Positions 46,357 through 55,023 of a stretch of DNA of 64,000 nucleotides are shown piece after piece (position 1 is the stretch's first letter; every line of letters begins with the position of its first letter). Under the pieces are notes generated by a model. The model had not been told where the DNA came from, searched no databases, and worked only from the letters and a program-made list of their open reading frames with translations. This DNA comes from Bradyrhizobium quebecense (GTDB lineage Bacteria; Pseudomonadota; Alphaproteobacteria; Rhizobiales; Xanthobacteraceae): positions 682,001 through 746,000 of the forward strand of contig NZ_CP088022.1 in the NCBI RefSeq assembly GCF_013373795.3, given 5' to 3'. The translations under genes and the position numbers were made by a program.

Positions 46357-46926
46357 TCATTGGTCGGACGCCATCGCGACGATGGCATCGCGCACCGTGC
46401 GCAGAATGGCGTCGGACCGCTTCGGATCGGTGATGACGCGCGAGATCGCGAGTGCGCCGACCATCGCGCTCACCGCGACGATTGCGCCGCTGTCGCCATC
46501 GTCGCCGAGCGTCTCGGCGACCTTGGCGATGAAGGCTTCGATGTGCGGTTCCATCACCGCGCGGCATTGCTCGTCGGCACGGCCGACATCCGAGATCAGC
46601 GCGCCGATCGCACAGCCCGACTTCGGCTGGTCGCGATGGCTGCGGCTGAGATAGCTTCGCACCAGGGAGTTGACGCTGACCGGCTTGTCGGGATCGCGCG
46701 ATGCGCGCGCCGACGCCTCGCCCAAGGTCAGCGCCTGTTCCAGCGCCGCGGCGATCAGGTCGGAACGCGAGGCGAAGTGGCCATAGAAGCCGCCATGGGT
46801 CAGCTTCACCTGCTGCATCAGGCTTCCGATGCTGAGCGCGTCGAGCCCCTTGTCGCGGATCTGCGTCGCAGCCTCGTTCAGAATGCGCTCACGACTCCTG
46901 GCCTTGTCGGCCTGGGAATGACCCAT
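46357..46926 (-). CDS. TetR/AcrR family transcriptional regulator
   Basis: A 189-aa repressor with an N-terminal TetR HTH (RERILNEAATQIRDKGLDALSIGSL, then VKLTHGGFYGHFASRSDLI) and a helical ligand domain. It is divergent from the crotonase gene at 47030. The 103-base gap between them contains two 21-bp direct repeats that are good operator candidates. It probably represses both itself and the crotonase gene, and perhaps the SDR/GST/LLM genes downstream. Its ligand is unknown, perhaps an acyl-CoA. Confidence 0.92.
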   Translation of the reverse strand: MGHSQADKARSRERILNEAATQIRDKGLDALSIGSLMQQVKLTHGGFYGHFASRSDLIAAALEQALTLGEASARASRDPDKPVSVNSLVRSYLSRSHRDQPKSGCAIGALISDVGRADEQCRAVMEPHIEAFIAKVAETLGDDGDSGAIVAVSAMVGALAISRVITDPKRSDAILRTVRDAIVAMASDQ

Positions 46927-46951
46927 TTCGCATAGCCCCTGTTTGACTCTC

Positions 46952-46994
46952 CATCTGGATTATGACCATCATGCATCTGGATGACAACCATCAT
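46952..46994. promoter_or_regulatory. Tandem operator candidates for the TetR regulator
   Basis: Two direct repeats, CATCTGGATTATGACCATCAT (46952-46972) and CATCTGGATGACAACCATCAT (46974-46994), 18 of 21 bases identical and 22 bases apart. They sit between the divergent TetR and crotonase starts. Confidence 0.65.
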
Positions 46995-47029
46995 TCAGAA
47001 ATTATCAGTCACAATGCAGGGAGGAACAG

Positions 47030-47818
47030 ATGTCCGGCAGCGCGAGCGAAGGGCGGGTCCGCCACGAGCGGCATGATCACATCCTGAAGATCGTCATCGA
47101 CAATCCGGCGAAGAAGAACGCCTTCAGTCCGGAGATGATGGCTGAGCTGTCCGACGCGCTGACGCTGCTCGACAATGACGACGCTCTCTGGGTTGGCGTG
47201 CTGTGTGCCGCCGGCGGCAGTTTCACCGCGGGTCTCGACATGCCGAAATTCTTTGGTCCGACGGCAAGCCGCAAGCCGCTGCCGGAGGGCAACGTCGATC
47301 CCTTTGGACTGTCGCAGCGGTGCCGGAAGCCGATCATCACGGCGGTGCAGGGCATCGTGTTCACCGTCGGCATCGAGATGATGCTGGCCGGCGATATCGT
47401 CGTTGCTGCGGACGACAGCCGGTTCTGCCAGATGGAAGCCAAGCGCGGCATCGCGCCGCTGGCCGGCGCGCATTTCCGCTATATCAGCCGCGCCGGGTGG
47501 GGTGATGCGATGTATCACCTCTTGCTGTGCGACGAGTTCAGTGCCGCGGAAGCGCATCGGATCGGCCTCGTGCAGGAAGTCGTGCCGGCCGGTCAGCAGA
47601 TCGAACGCGCGATGGCGCTTGCGGAGATCATCGCACGCAACGCGCCGCTCGGAATCCAGGTGACGAAAGAGGCGGGCCGCAAGTTCATCGAAGCCGGCGA
47701 GCAGGCGGCAATTGCGATCATCCCGCAGATCCGCGAGCGCGTGCTCAACACCGCAGATGCGGCCGAGGGCATCAAGTCGTTCGTCGAGCGCCGCGCCGCG
47801 GTGTTCCAGGGACGCTAG
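47030..47818 (+). CDS. Enoyl-CoA hydratase/isomerase (crotonase) family protein
   Basis: A 262-aa crotonase with DNPAKKNAFSPEMMAEL, the oxyanion-hole segment GSFTAGLDMPKFF, GIVFTVGIEMMLAGDIVVAAD, and FCQMEAKRGIAPLAGAHFRY in the second active-site region. The C-terminal stretch GIKSFVERRAAVFQGR is the usual trimerisation tail. It would hydrate or isomerise an acyl-CoA. It is divergent from the TetR gene and likely controlled by it. Confidence 0.9.
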   Translation: MSGSASEGRVRHERHDHILKIVIDNPAKKNAFSPEMMAELSDALTLLDNDDALWVGVLCAAGGSFTAGLDMPKFFGPTASRKPLPEGNVDPFGLSQRCRKPIITAVQGIVFTVGIEMMLAGDIVVAADDSRFCQMEAKRGIAPLAGAHFRYISRAGWGDAMYHLLLCDEFSAAEAHRIGLVQEVVPAGQQIERAMALAEIIARNAPLGIQVTKEAGRKFIEAGEQAAIAIIPQIRERVLNTADAAEGIKSFVERRAAVFQGR

Positions 47819-48029
47819 TCCCCCGGGGAAGCTGGTCTCAGCGGCGCTCGCTGCGTTCACGATACGTGCTCGAATTGCGGTTGTGACAATGTTGTCGCAG
47901 CCGCATCAATTTCGATCACAGCGATCGTGCGACGACTCTTGTCGAGATTCGTCGAATCAGGGAGATTCGAATCCATTCATTACATTCAATTTCGTCCTGC
48001 TTTCACTCAAGCGTCAGGTATGGATTCCC

Positions 48030-48881
48030 ATGACAAACGCACGAGTAATAGTTGTCGGAAATAACAAGGGCGGCTCGGGCAAGTCGACAATTGCCATGCA
48101 CGTCGCCATCGCGCTGATCAAGGCGGGTCAGCGTGTCGCCACCATCGATCTCGACAATAAGCAGAAGTCGCTGACGCACTACGTCGACAACCGGCGGGAC
48201 TGGGCGCGGGAAACCTCGCTGGATCTCGGTATCCCCGCGCATATGTGCTTCGAGACAATCAGCGGCGGAAGCAGTGAGGTCGAGACGCTCGGCCGCAGCG
48301 CGCTTGCCGAGATCGTCGAGCGGCTCAGCCGGTCGCACGATTTTGTCGTCATCGACTGCCCCGGTCACGACACCTATCTGACGACGTTCACGCATTCGCT
48401 GGCGAACACGCTGATCACGCCGCTGAACGACAGTTTCCTCGACTTCGACGTGCTCGGCACCATCGATCCGAACGACTTCAAGGTGACCGGCATCAGCCAC
48501 TATTCGAAGATGGTGGAGGAAGCGCGGCGCCAGCGCAGCGCACATGATCAGCCGGCATTCGAGTGGGTGGTGCTGCGCAATCGCCTCTCGACGATCGGTT
48601 CCCGCAACAAGCGGCTGGTCGGCGAAGCCCTCAACGAGCTATCGAAGACGCTGAATTTCCGCCTGGTCGATGGCCTGGCCGAGCGCGTGATCTTCCGCGA
48701 GTTCTATCCGCGCGGATTGACCGCGGTCGACGATGTCAATCAGCTCGCGCTCGGCGGCCGGCCGACCATGTCGCATGTCACCGCATGGCTTGAGATGGAG
48801 CGATTGATGACCGCGATCATGCTGGGTCATCTGGTGTCGCGCCCGGCGGAATCCGCCGACGTCAGCCGCGACGCGGCGTAG
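48030..48881 (+). CDS. mipZ: Division plane positioning ATPase MipZ
   Basis: A 283-aa ParA/MinD-type P-loop ATPase. The deviant Walker A is VVGNNKGGSGKSTIAMHVA, the A' motif DLDNKQKSLTHYVDNR, and the Walker B FVVIDCPGHDTYLT. The region FRLVDGLAERVIFREFYPRGLT is characteristic of MipZ, where Caulobacter-type proteins dimerise on DNA at the poles, bind ParB and block FtsZ away from midcell. Length and order match the family. The start is ATG 48030. It is followed by an extragenic repeat. Confidence 0.92.
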   Translation: MTNARVIVVGNNKGGSGKSTIAMHVAIALIKAGQRVATIDLDNKQKSLTHYVDNRRDWARETSLDLGIPAHMCFETISGGSSEVETLGRSALAEIVERLSRSHDFVVIDCPGHDTYLTTFTHSLANTLITPLNDSFLDFDVLGTIDPNDFKVTGISHYSKMVEEARRQRSAHDQPAFEWVVLRNRLSTIGSRNKRLVGEALNELSKTLNFRLVDGLAERVIFREFYPRGLTAVDDVNQLALGGRPTMSHVTAWLEMERLMTAIMLGHLVSRPAESADVSRDAA

Positions 48882-48894
48882 GCGAGGTTGGATC

Positions 48895-49001
48895 GCTAAA
48901 GCATGATCCGGAAAAGTGCGTAGCGGTTTTCCGAAAAGATCATGCTCAAACAAAGAGCTAATGCGCGATGACGATTCAATCTAATCTCATCGCGCTCTAG
49001 C
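48895..49001. repeat. 107-bp palindromic extragenic element (copy A)
   Basis: Begins GCTAAAGCATGATCCGGAAAAG and ends ATCTCATCGCGCTCTAGC. It contains two internal stem-loops (CATGATC...GATCATG and GCGCGATGA...TCATCGCGC). The element at 54865-54971 is the inverted copy, with only a few base differences. The stop codon of the glycosidase gene (TAG, 48997-48999 on the minus strand) lies inside the element. It resembles the RIME/REP-like elements of Rhizobiales. Confidence 0.88.
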
Positions 49002-50502
49002 GGCAGTTGGCGTTGCCCGCATTGGCAACGGTCAGGAACGTGATCGTTGCGGGAGCGAAGGCGATCGCTCCCGCCGGGGCCGGCTCGCCATTCAGGGCGG
49101 GCATCTGGTCGGAAGGCCCAAGCACAAGCGTGCTGCCATTGAGCTGAACATTGCCGCCGACAGGTTTTTCGCTCGCCAATGTGTAGCGTTGCGATGCCGC
49201 TGGCAGCGTCAGCTTGCGCCGCGTCCGCCGATCATTGTTGATGACGAGCAGGGTTATTCCGTCTGGCAGGTCACGCGCGCAATGTGCATAGACGTGAAGA
49301 CCGGGTTGCTCGCCGACGCCGGCATCGAGCACGGTGGTTCCCATGAGGCGTCGCCATAGCAGCGCGGCCCAGTAGTTCGGCCGCGGCAGATGGGTTCGCT
49401 CGTCGAGCAGCCCGTAGTCGCTCGCGGCAAGCGTGTTGTGCATCACCACCTGAACGCCCGCCTTGGCGAGCCGCCCGAGCTGATCGAGATAGCGGAACGT
49501 ATCGGTGAAGGTCGCGGCCCAGCGATTGCCGCCGCATGCGGTCTCCGCGGTCTCGGTCAGCCAGATCGGCTTGTCCGGTGCAAGCCGGTCGCGCAGCGCC
49601 CGGTAGAAGGCGAGTGTCTTGCCGGTTCGTGCCAGCCATTGGTCCGACAATGCCTGCTGTGCCGTGCGATCGCCGGAGCATCGCGCCGAGAGCGCGCCAT
49701 AATGATGGTAGGAGACCGCGTCGATGCCCGCCGCTGAAACCGCAAAGAGGGCTTTTGTATCCGCGCCGGTGCCGATCGTGCCTGGGCCGAGGATCGTCAC
49801 GTCAGGGGCGGCGTCCTTCATGAATGCGCGGAACGTTGCAAAATCGCGGCCGTAAGCTGCGGCATCGTAGTGCTCTGGGGCGCCGCCGATGGCCGGCAGA
49901 TCGGGCTCGTTCATGAATTCGGCTGCGGCGATTTGACCGCCGGTCGATTTCGTGAAGCCGAGAAGCTGCCGGGCCTGTTCAGAGGTCCATCGCCGCCCAG
50001 CGTCACGCGTGCCGGCGCTGATCGCAAAGGACATGACAATGGGAGCGTCGACGGCATGCGAGAAGTCGATCACGTCCCGCCACCGCTGTCGCGTCAGCAC
50101 ACCCTTAAAGCCGGCCGGCGCTGCAGCCGGTGGCGCGTCGGAATCCGCAAAGAACGTGCTGTTGGCCCAGGTTCCGCTCACACGAAGGTAGGCGGGAGCG
50201 AGTGCCGTGGCGAGCTTGCGTAGCCTGCCATCGTACAGATTGATCGGCGTCCGCGCCGCGAACCGTTCCGGCTTCGCACCCGGCCGTGCGGCGGCATAGG
50301 GCTTCCAGAACCGTCCGCCGGTCACCTCGACCATCTCGATGTTGTAGGACTGGAAGCGCGGGTCGATGGCCGCGACCCGCGACATGGCTGCGACATCAAG
50401 CGTCAGCTCTGCCGCGGCGGCCTTCGCTTCGGCAAAGGCCGCAATGGCCAGCACAACGACGCATGCGAGGCGTCGAGGAGGAAGGACCGGATGGTCGCGC
50501 AT
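48997..50502 (-). CDS. GH79-like glycoside hydrolase, secreted
   Basis: A 501-aa exported glycosidase. The signal peptide is LACVVVLAIAAFAEAKAAAAE. A TIM-barrel domain carries AAEFMNEPDLPAIGG (acid/base Glu in the NEP motif) and KPIWLTETAETACGG (nucleophile Glu). A C-terminal beta domain ends ITFLTVANAGNANCR. The pattern is that of clan GH-A family 79 (heparanase/beta-glucuronidase-like). It would cut uronic-acid-type linkages in the periplasm or outside. It is followed in the operon direction by nothing else, and its upstream neighbours encode sugar handling genes. Confidence 0.78.
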   Translation of the reverse strand: MRDHPVLPPRRLACVVVLAIAAFAEAKAAAAELTLDVAAMSRVAAIDPRFQSYNIEMVEVTGGRFWKPYAAARPGAKPERFAARTPINLYDGRLRKLATALAPAYLRVSGTWANSTFFADSDAPPAAAPAGFKGVLTRQRWRDVIDFSHAVDAPIVMSFAISAGTRDAGRRWTSEQARQLLGFTKSTGGQIAAAEFMNEPDLPAIGGAPEHYDAAAYGRDFATFRAFMKDAAPDVTILGPGTIGTGADTKALFAVSAAGIDAVSYHHYGALSARCSGDRTAQQALSDQWLARTGKTLAFYRALRDRLAPDKPIWLTETAETACGGNRWAATFTDTFRYLDQLGRLAKAGVQVVMHNTLAASDYGLLDERTHLPRPNYWAALLWRRLMGTTVLDAGVGEQPGLHVYAHCARDLPDGITLLVINNDRRTRRKLTLPAASQRYTLASEKPVGGNVQLNGSTLVLGPSDQMPALNGEPAPAGAIAFAPATITFLTVANAGNANCR

Positions 50503-50563
50503 AAGGGCTTCGCGGCGTTCTGAGTGGCGCTGCGCCGTAGCATGCCGCTGCAGCTGCTCTGGA

Positions 50564-51424
50564 TCAACTCGATGGTGTGCCGTGCGGCTCGTTCGCGATG
50601 CGATCCCATAGCGCGCGGATCATATCCTTCATGACCAGCGCGTCCTGCCAGCGATCGGACAATTCCCTGCCGTCGGGTCCGGTGATGGCATAGGGTGGGG
50701 GGCCGAGCTCGCACAGGAAGGTCAGGGTCGCATCGGGCCCGGCGCGCTTCCGCCAGGAGCGGATGCCGTAGTCCCACCAGTCCATGAACAGCGACACCCA
50801 GCCCTGGTGCTGCGGAAAGCCGAGCGGGATCTGCACCTGCTCGCGGCTCGCGATGCGGCCGTGGATGCCCCAGGCATTGTCGAGGATGCGATGGATCATC
50901 GCATGATTGACGTCGTCGACCGGCCAGGCGAATTCGCGGCCGACCAGATAGTGAGAGAGATCGGCAGTCAGCCGCAGATCGGGAAAGCGGTCGAGCAGAT
51001 CGAGCATGAAGAACAGGTCGGTCGTCATGCGGTCGCGATGGGTCTCGACATGCACGGCGACGCCGGCCTCCGCGGCCAGGCGCCGCCAGCCGTCGAGAAG
51101 GGGAATGCAATCGGACAGCCGGCGCGGCCGGATGTCCGGCTGCAGGTTGACGTGATCGGCGCCGAGCTCGGCGACCAGCTCGAGCACCGGCCTCAGGTCG
51201 TCGACGCCCTTCGGATAGCATTGCGCCTGCCAGATCATGCCATGCGCGCGAAGGAAGCTCGTTCCTTCGCGCGCGAAGGCAGGATCGATGAAGCGCACGC
51301 CGGCGCCGTCAAACCCGGCATCGCGGATCATTACGAGCTGGGTTTGCAGCGGCCATTCGCCCTCGTCCGCCAGCCGTCGCTCCATCGCCCAGAGCGACTG
51401 CAGGACGCGCAGTTGCTGCGCCAC
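50564..51424 (-). CDS. Sugar-phosphate isomerase/epimerase-like TIM-barrel protein
   Basis: A 286-aa xylose-isomerase-like barrel protein (AP-endonuclease 2 superfamily). It has MIRDAGFDGAGVRFID, LGADHVNLQPDIR, AGVAVHVETHRDRMTTDLFFML with the metal-binding Glu and His, and LTADLSHYLVGREFAW with Asp/His ligands. A GTG at 51424 is the apparent start. It likely isomerises a sugar or sugar acid released by the glycosidase or imported by the transporter next to it, from which it is separated by only 3 bases. Confidence 0.82.
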   Translation of the reverse strand: MAQQLRVLQSLWAMERRLADEGEWPLQTQLVMIRDAGFDGAGVRFIDPAFAREGTSFLRAHGMIWQAQCYPKGVDDLRPVLELVAELGADHVNLQPDIRPRRLSDCIPLLDGWRRLAAEAGVAVHVETHRDRMTTDLFFMLDLLDRFPDLRLTADLSHYLVGREFAWPVDDVNHAMIHRILDNAWGIHGRIASREQVQIPLGFPQHQGWVSLFMDWWDYGIRSWRKRAGPDATLTFLCELGPPPYAITGPDGRELSDRWQDALVMKDMIRALWDRIANEPHGTPSS

Positions 51425-51427
51425 CGA

Positions 51428-52774
51428 TCAGGCCCGCGCGGGGATCGCCGCGGGCAGCTCGGCCTGCTCGCTCGCGTCCTCGGCGATGTTCTCCTGATAG
51501 GTCTCCGGCCCGATCCAGATCGCAACCACCGTGCAGGCGGACAGGAACATCGCGTAGCAGGCGACCGGCCACCAGGTGCCGTAGGCCGCTACCAGCGCGG
51601 TGGCGACGAACGGCGCCGGGCCGCCCGACAGCAGCGAGCCGAGCTCGCGGGCGAAGGCAAAGCCGGCGAAGCGGCGCTGCGGCGGGAACAGTTCCGCGAA
51701 ATACGCCGCCTGCGGTCCGAACATCGCCGCCGTCACCACGGCGCGCGCCAGGATGAAGGCGAGCGCGATCATGATCCACTCCTTGGTGCCGACCATCCAG
51801 AAGAACGGGAAGGAAAGCGCCACGCCGGCCAGCGCGCCGAACATGTAGACCGGCCGCCGTCCGATCCGGTCCGACAACGCCGCAAAGCCGAGGATCGCAA
51901 ACAGCTCGATCGCGAAGGCCAGCATCAGCGCACTGAGCGCCTCCGCTTTCGGCACGCCCAGCGTGGTGATGACGTAGCTCAGACCGAACACCGGGAAGAA
52001 ATAGCCGAGCCCGTTCTCGGCCATCCGGGCGCCGAGCACGACGAAGAAGTTGCGCGGGTGCCGGCGCAACGCCTCCATCGCCGGATTGCTCTCGACCTTG
52101 CCGCGCGCGACCACCGCCTGGGTATAGACCGGCGTCTCGGTGATCCGCATGCGGACGAAGATGCCGACGACGATCAGGAGGAAGCTTGCCAGGAAGGGCA
52201 GGCGCCAACCCCAGCTCATCAGGTCCTCACGCGGCAGCATCGTCACCAGCGCGAAGGCGGCGGCGGCGAGCAGATTGCCGACGGAGACACCGAGCGGCGC
52301 GAAGCCGCCCCAGAAGCCGCGATGCTTCGGCGGCGCGTTCTCCACGAGGTAGATCACCGCGCCGCCATACTCGGCACCGGCACCGAGACCCTGGATGACG
52401 CGCATCGCGACCAGAAGGATCGGCGCCCAGACGCCGATCTGCGCATACGTCGGCAGGAAGCCGATCGCGGTGGTGCCGATGCCGATCATCAGCAGCGTTG
52501 CGACCAGCACCGGCTTGCGGCCATAGCGATCGCCGAGGATGCCGAACAGCAGGCCGCCGAACGGCCGCACCACGAAGCCGACGCCGAAAGTCAGGAACGA
52601 CAGCAGCGTGCCGACCACCGGATCGCTCTTTGGAAAGAACAGCTCGCCGAACACCAGCGCGGCCGCGGTGCCGTACAGGAAGAAGTCGTACCATTCGAGC
52701 GCGGAGCCGATGCTTGCGGCCAGGATCACACGCAGGCGCGATGTGCGAGCGCCATCTCTTGCCATCTCGGTCAT
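51428..52774 (-). CDS. MFS transporter, metabolite:H+ symporter type
   Basis: A 448-aa, 12-helix major facilitator. Diagnostic are ASIGSALEWYDFFLYGTAAALVF near the N-terminus and GFVVRPFGGLLFGILGDRYGRKPVL between helices 2 and 3, both typical of the MHS family (ShiA/KgtP/ProP). RVIQGLGAGAEYGGAVIYLVENAP and the mid-protein loop are also right. It imports an organic acid or related compound with H+. It is next to the isomerase-like gene and about 110 bases downstream of the PhyH gene, suggesting one operon. Confidence 0.9.
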   Translation of the reverse strand: MTEMARDGARTSRLRVILAASIGSALEWYDFFLYGTAAALVFGELFFPKSDPVVGTLLSFLTFGVGFVVRPFGGLLFGILGDRYGRKPVLVATLLMIGIGTTAIGFLPTYAQIGVWAPILLVAMRVIQGLGAGAEYGGAVIYLVENAPPKHRGFWGGFAPLGVSVGNLLAAAAFALVTMLPREDLMSWGWRLPFLASFLLIVVGIFVRMRITETPVYTQAVVARGKVESNPAMEALRRHPRNFFVVLGARMAENGLGYFFPVFGLSYVITTLGVPKAEALSALMLAFAIELFAILGFAALSDRIGRRPVYMFGALAGVALSFPFFWMVGTKEWIMIALAFILARAVVTAAMFGPQAAYFAELFPPQRRFAGFAFARELGSLLSGGPAPFVATALVAAYGTWWPVACYAMFLSACTVVAIWIGPETYQENIAEDASEQAELPAAIPARA

Positions 52775-52887
52775 TCGTTTCCCCGTTGTTTTTTATGGTC
52801 GTTTTGGTCGAGCACGATCTCGTGGTTCCGGATTGTGCGCGCGAACGCAGCAATGCCCGCGGCTTGCCGCGGGCACTGTCGTCAGTC

Positions 52888-53760
52888 TCAGGCGGCGCGC
52901 GTGAAGTAGGACTTCTTCGCCGCCGACTGGGTCTCGTAGATCGATCCCTGCCGTTTGGCCGGCGGCAACGGCATCCGCACCGGCACGTCGGTCAACCGCG
53001 GTGTGACCACCGGCGGACCTGCCAGCAGGCGGCTGTTGAATTCGTCGAAGTCCTTCACGCCCATCAGTGGCCAGGCGTCGCTGGCGGCCACTTCATAGAG
53101 CAAGAGGTTGCGCGGCCGGTTTGATGTGTTGGTCGCCGAGCCGTGCAGCGCGCGCACGTGGTGGAACGACATGCTGCCGGCCTTGCCCATACAGGGGACC
53201 GCGCGCTTGATGTCGTCCTGAATCTGGTCTGGATCGATCAGGCCGGCGAAGCAGCCGTCCTCGCCGTGATGATCCCACATCGTGCTGCCGGTGTGTGATC
53301 CCGGCGTCACCAGCATCGGGCCGTTCTCGATATCGCAGTCGTCAAGCAGCACGCCGATCGCGAGGATGTCGTCATTGGTGTGCGGATAGAACGCCCAGTC
53401 CTGATGCCACTCGACGGGCGAGCCGTATTGCGCCGACTTCATGTTGAGTTTTGAGCCGTGCAGGCGAAGGCCGGGACCAATCAGCCTGGTCAGGATCGAG
53501 ATCACGGCGGGGCTGCGGACGATCTCGTCGAAGATCGGGTGCACCTTGTGCGGCGCCTTGATGCGGCGGACGCGCGGGGTCTCCGGCGTATGGCCCGGCT
53601 CGAGGTCGTAGACGTCGGTGTGCTCGCTCACGGCGGCGGCGCCGGCCACCAGCTCGGCGAGCACCGTGCGAACCTTGCCCAGCGTCTCCTGGTTCAGCAC
53701 CTCGGGGACCACGATCACGCCGTCGCGCTTGTAGGCTTGGACCTGCTCGTCTGAAATCAT
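52888..53760 (-). CDS. Phytanoyl-CoA dioxygenase family protein
   Basis: A 290-aa Fe(II)/2-oxoglutarate-dependent dioxygenase-like protein. The iron ligands appear as VEWHQDWAFYPHTND (His-x-Asp) and MSFHHVRALHGSATNTSNRPRN, where the distal His and the 2OG-binding Arg are visible. DEQVQAYKRDGVIVVPEVL is the usual N-terminus. ATG 53760 is chosen, matching that N-terminus. It is divergent from the LacI-type regulator across a pair of palindromes, so it is likely the first gene of the LacI-controlled operon that includes the transporter, isomerase and glycosidase. Confidence 0.87.
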   Translation of the reverse strand: MISDEQVQAYKRDGVIVVPEVLNQETLGKVRTVLAELVAGAAAVSEHTDVYDLEPGHTPETPRVRRIKAPHKVHPIFDEIVRSPAVISILTRLIGPGLRLHGSKLNMKSAQYGSPVEWHQDWAFYPHTNDDILAIGVLLDDCDIENGPMLVTPGSHTGSTMWDHHGEDGCFAGLIDPDQIQDDIKRAVPCMGKAGSMSFHHVRALHGSATNTSNRPRNLLLYEVAASDAWPLMGVKDFDEFNSRLLAGPPVVTPRLTDVPVRMPLPPAKRQGSIYETQSAAKKSYFTRAA

Positions 53761-53782
53761 GCCGTTTCTCCCATTTTGTTCT

Positions 53783-53820
53783 ATGTTAGCGCTAACATGG
53801 CGCGATGCTAGCGATAACAT
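53783..53820. promoter_or_regulatory. Two LacI-family operators
   Basis: ATGTTAGCGCTAACAT at 53783-53798 is a perfect 16-bp palindrome. ATGCTAGCGATAACAT at 53805-53820 is an imperfect second copy 22 bases away (one full helical pair of turns). They lie between the divergent PhyH and LacI starts, with the first close to the PhyH start. The central CG and symmetric form fit LacI/GalR operators. Confidence 0.8.
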
Positions 53821-53858
53821 AATGGCTTGGCAACCCGGAATCGTGCAGGGTCCGGCTC

Positions 53859-54869
53859 ATGAGCTCCGACCTGACCGAACCCGGAACCGGCCCGTCCGGT
53901 ACCGCGCCCACCCTCTCAGAGGTGGCCAAGCGCGCCGGCGTTTCCTCGATCACGGTAAGCCGGGTGGTGCGGATGCCTGACCTCGTCGCCCCCGAGACCC
54001 GGGCGCGGGTCGAGCGGGCGATGCGCGACCTCGGCTACGTCCCGAACCTGGTGGCAGGCGCGCTGGCGAGCGCACGGACCAATTCGGTCGGCGTGCTGGT
54101 GCCGACCATCGCCAACTCGATCTTCGCCGACACGGTGCAAGGCCTGTCCGACAAGCTTGAGCCGCTCGGCTTCTCCGTGATCCTGGCGCAGTCGCGCTAC
54201 GACGCGGTGCGCGAGGACCGCGTGCTGGCAGCGCTGCTGTCGCGTCGGCCGGAGGCGATCATCATGGTCGGCTCGCCGGCGACCGAGGAGGGCAGCCGCC
54301 TGCTGCGCAATGCACGGATTCCGATCGTCGAGACCTGGGATCTGCCGGCAAACCCGATCGATGCGGTCGCGGGCTTCGACAATTACAAGGCGGGTGTCGC
54401 TGTCGCGAAGCATCTGGTTGCGCAAGGGCGCAAGCAGCTCGCCTTCATCGGCGGCGATGATCCGCGCGGCACGCGGCGCTGGTTCGGCTTCAGGGACGAG
54501 GCGCTGGCGAGCGGTCTATCCGAGCCGCGCCGGCTGATCCTCGACCGCAAGGACTCCGGCAGCGTGGCGGCGCATGCGCGCCTGCCCGATGTCGATGCGG
54601 TGTTCGCCGCCAACGATGCGCATGCGATCGGCTTCATGTCGGGGCTGCGCAAGGCCGGCCTGCTGCGCGACGGGCCTGCATCGGCCCAGCCGGTTGCCGT
54701 GATCGGCCTCGGCGATCTCGAAATGGGCCAGCTGATCTCGCCGACGCTGAGCACGATCAGCGTGCATGGCGATGCGATCGGCCGCACCGCGGCGACGCTG
54801 ATGCTGGAGCGCGGCGGCGAGCGCCGCATCGATCTCGGCTTCGAGCTGGTGCTGCGCGACAGCGGCTAA
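53859..54869 (+). CDS. LacI/GalR family transcriptional regulator
   Basis: A 336-aa regulator with an N-terminal LacI HTH (PTLSEVAKRAGVSSITVSRVV, plus the hinge VPNLVAGALASARTNSVGVL) and a periplasmic-binding-like effector domain (PTIANSIFADTVQGLSDKL, FAANDAHAIGFM). It probably represses the dioxygenase-transporter-isomerase-glycosidase set through the two palindromes in its promoter. The effector is presumably a sugar or its derivative. The stop codon lies within a 107-bp extragenic element. Confidence 0.93.
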   Translation: MSSDLTEPGTGPSGTAPTLSEVAKRAGVSSITVSRVVRMPDLVAPETRARVERAMRDLGYVPNLVAGALASARTNSVGVLVPTIANSIFADTVQGLSDKLEPLGFSVILAQSRYDAVREDRVLAALLSRRPEAIIMVGSPATEEGSRLLRNARIPIVETWDLPANPIDAVAGFDNYKAGVAVAKHLVAQGRKQLAFIGGDDPRGTRRWFGFRDEALASGLSEPRRLILDRKDSGSVAAHARLPDVDAVFAANDAHAIGFMSGLRKAGLLRDGPASAQPVAVIGLGDLEMGQLISPTLSTISVHGDAIGRTAATLMLERGGERRIDLGFELVLRDSG

Positions 54870-54971
54870 AGCGCGATGAGATCAGGTTGAATCGTCATCG
54901 CGCTTTAGCTCCTTGTTTGAGCATGATCTTTTCGGAAAACCGCTTCGCACTTTTCCGGATCATGCTTTAGC
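54865..54971. repeat. 107-bp palindromic extragenic element (copy B, inverted)
   Basis: Reverse complement of the element at 48895-49001 with only a few differences, here beginning GCTAAAGCGCGATGAG and ending GGATCATGCTTTAGC. The LacI stop (TAA, 54867-54869) lies in it. Together the two copies bracket the five genes of the carbohydrate module. Confidence 0.88.
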
Positions 54972-55023
54972 AATCGCCGCCACCGGGCAGGCGCAGGTCG
55001 CTAACGCGTCTCTCTGCATGCTC

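Noticed and set aside
50807..52909. A 700-codon plus-strand frame across the isomerase-like and transporter genes
   Set aside because: It is rich in Arg, Gln, His and Glu, as expected for the antisense of high-GC genes; both minus-strand genes have clear family motifs.
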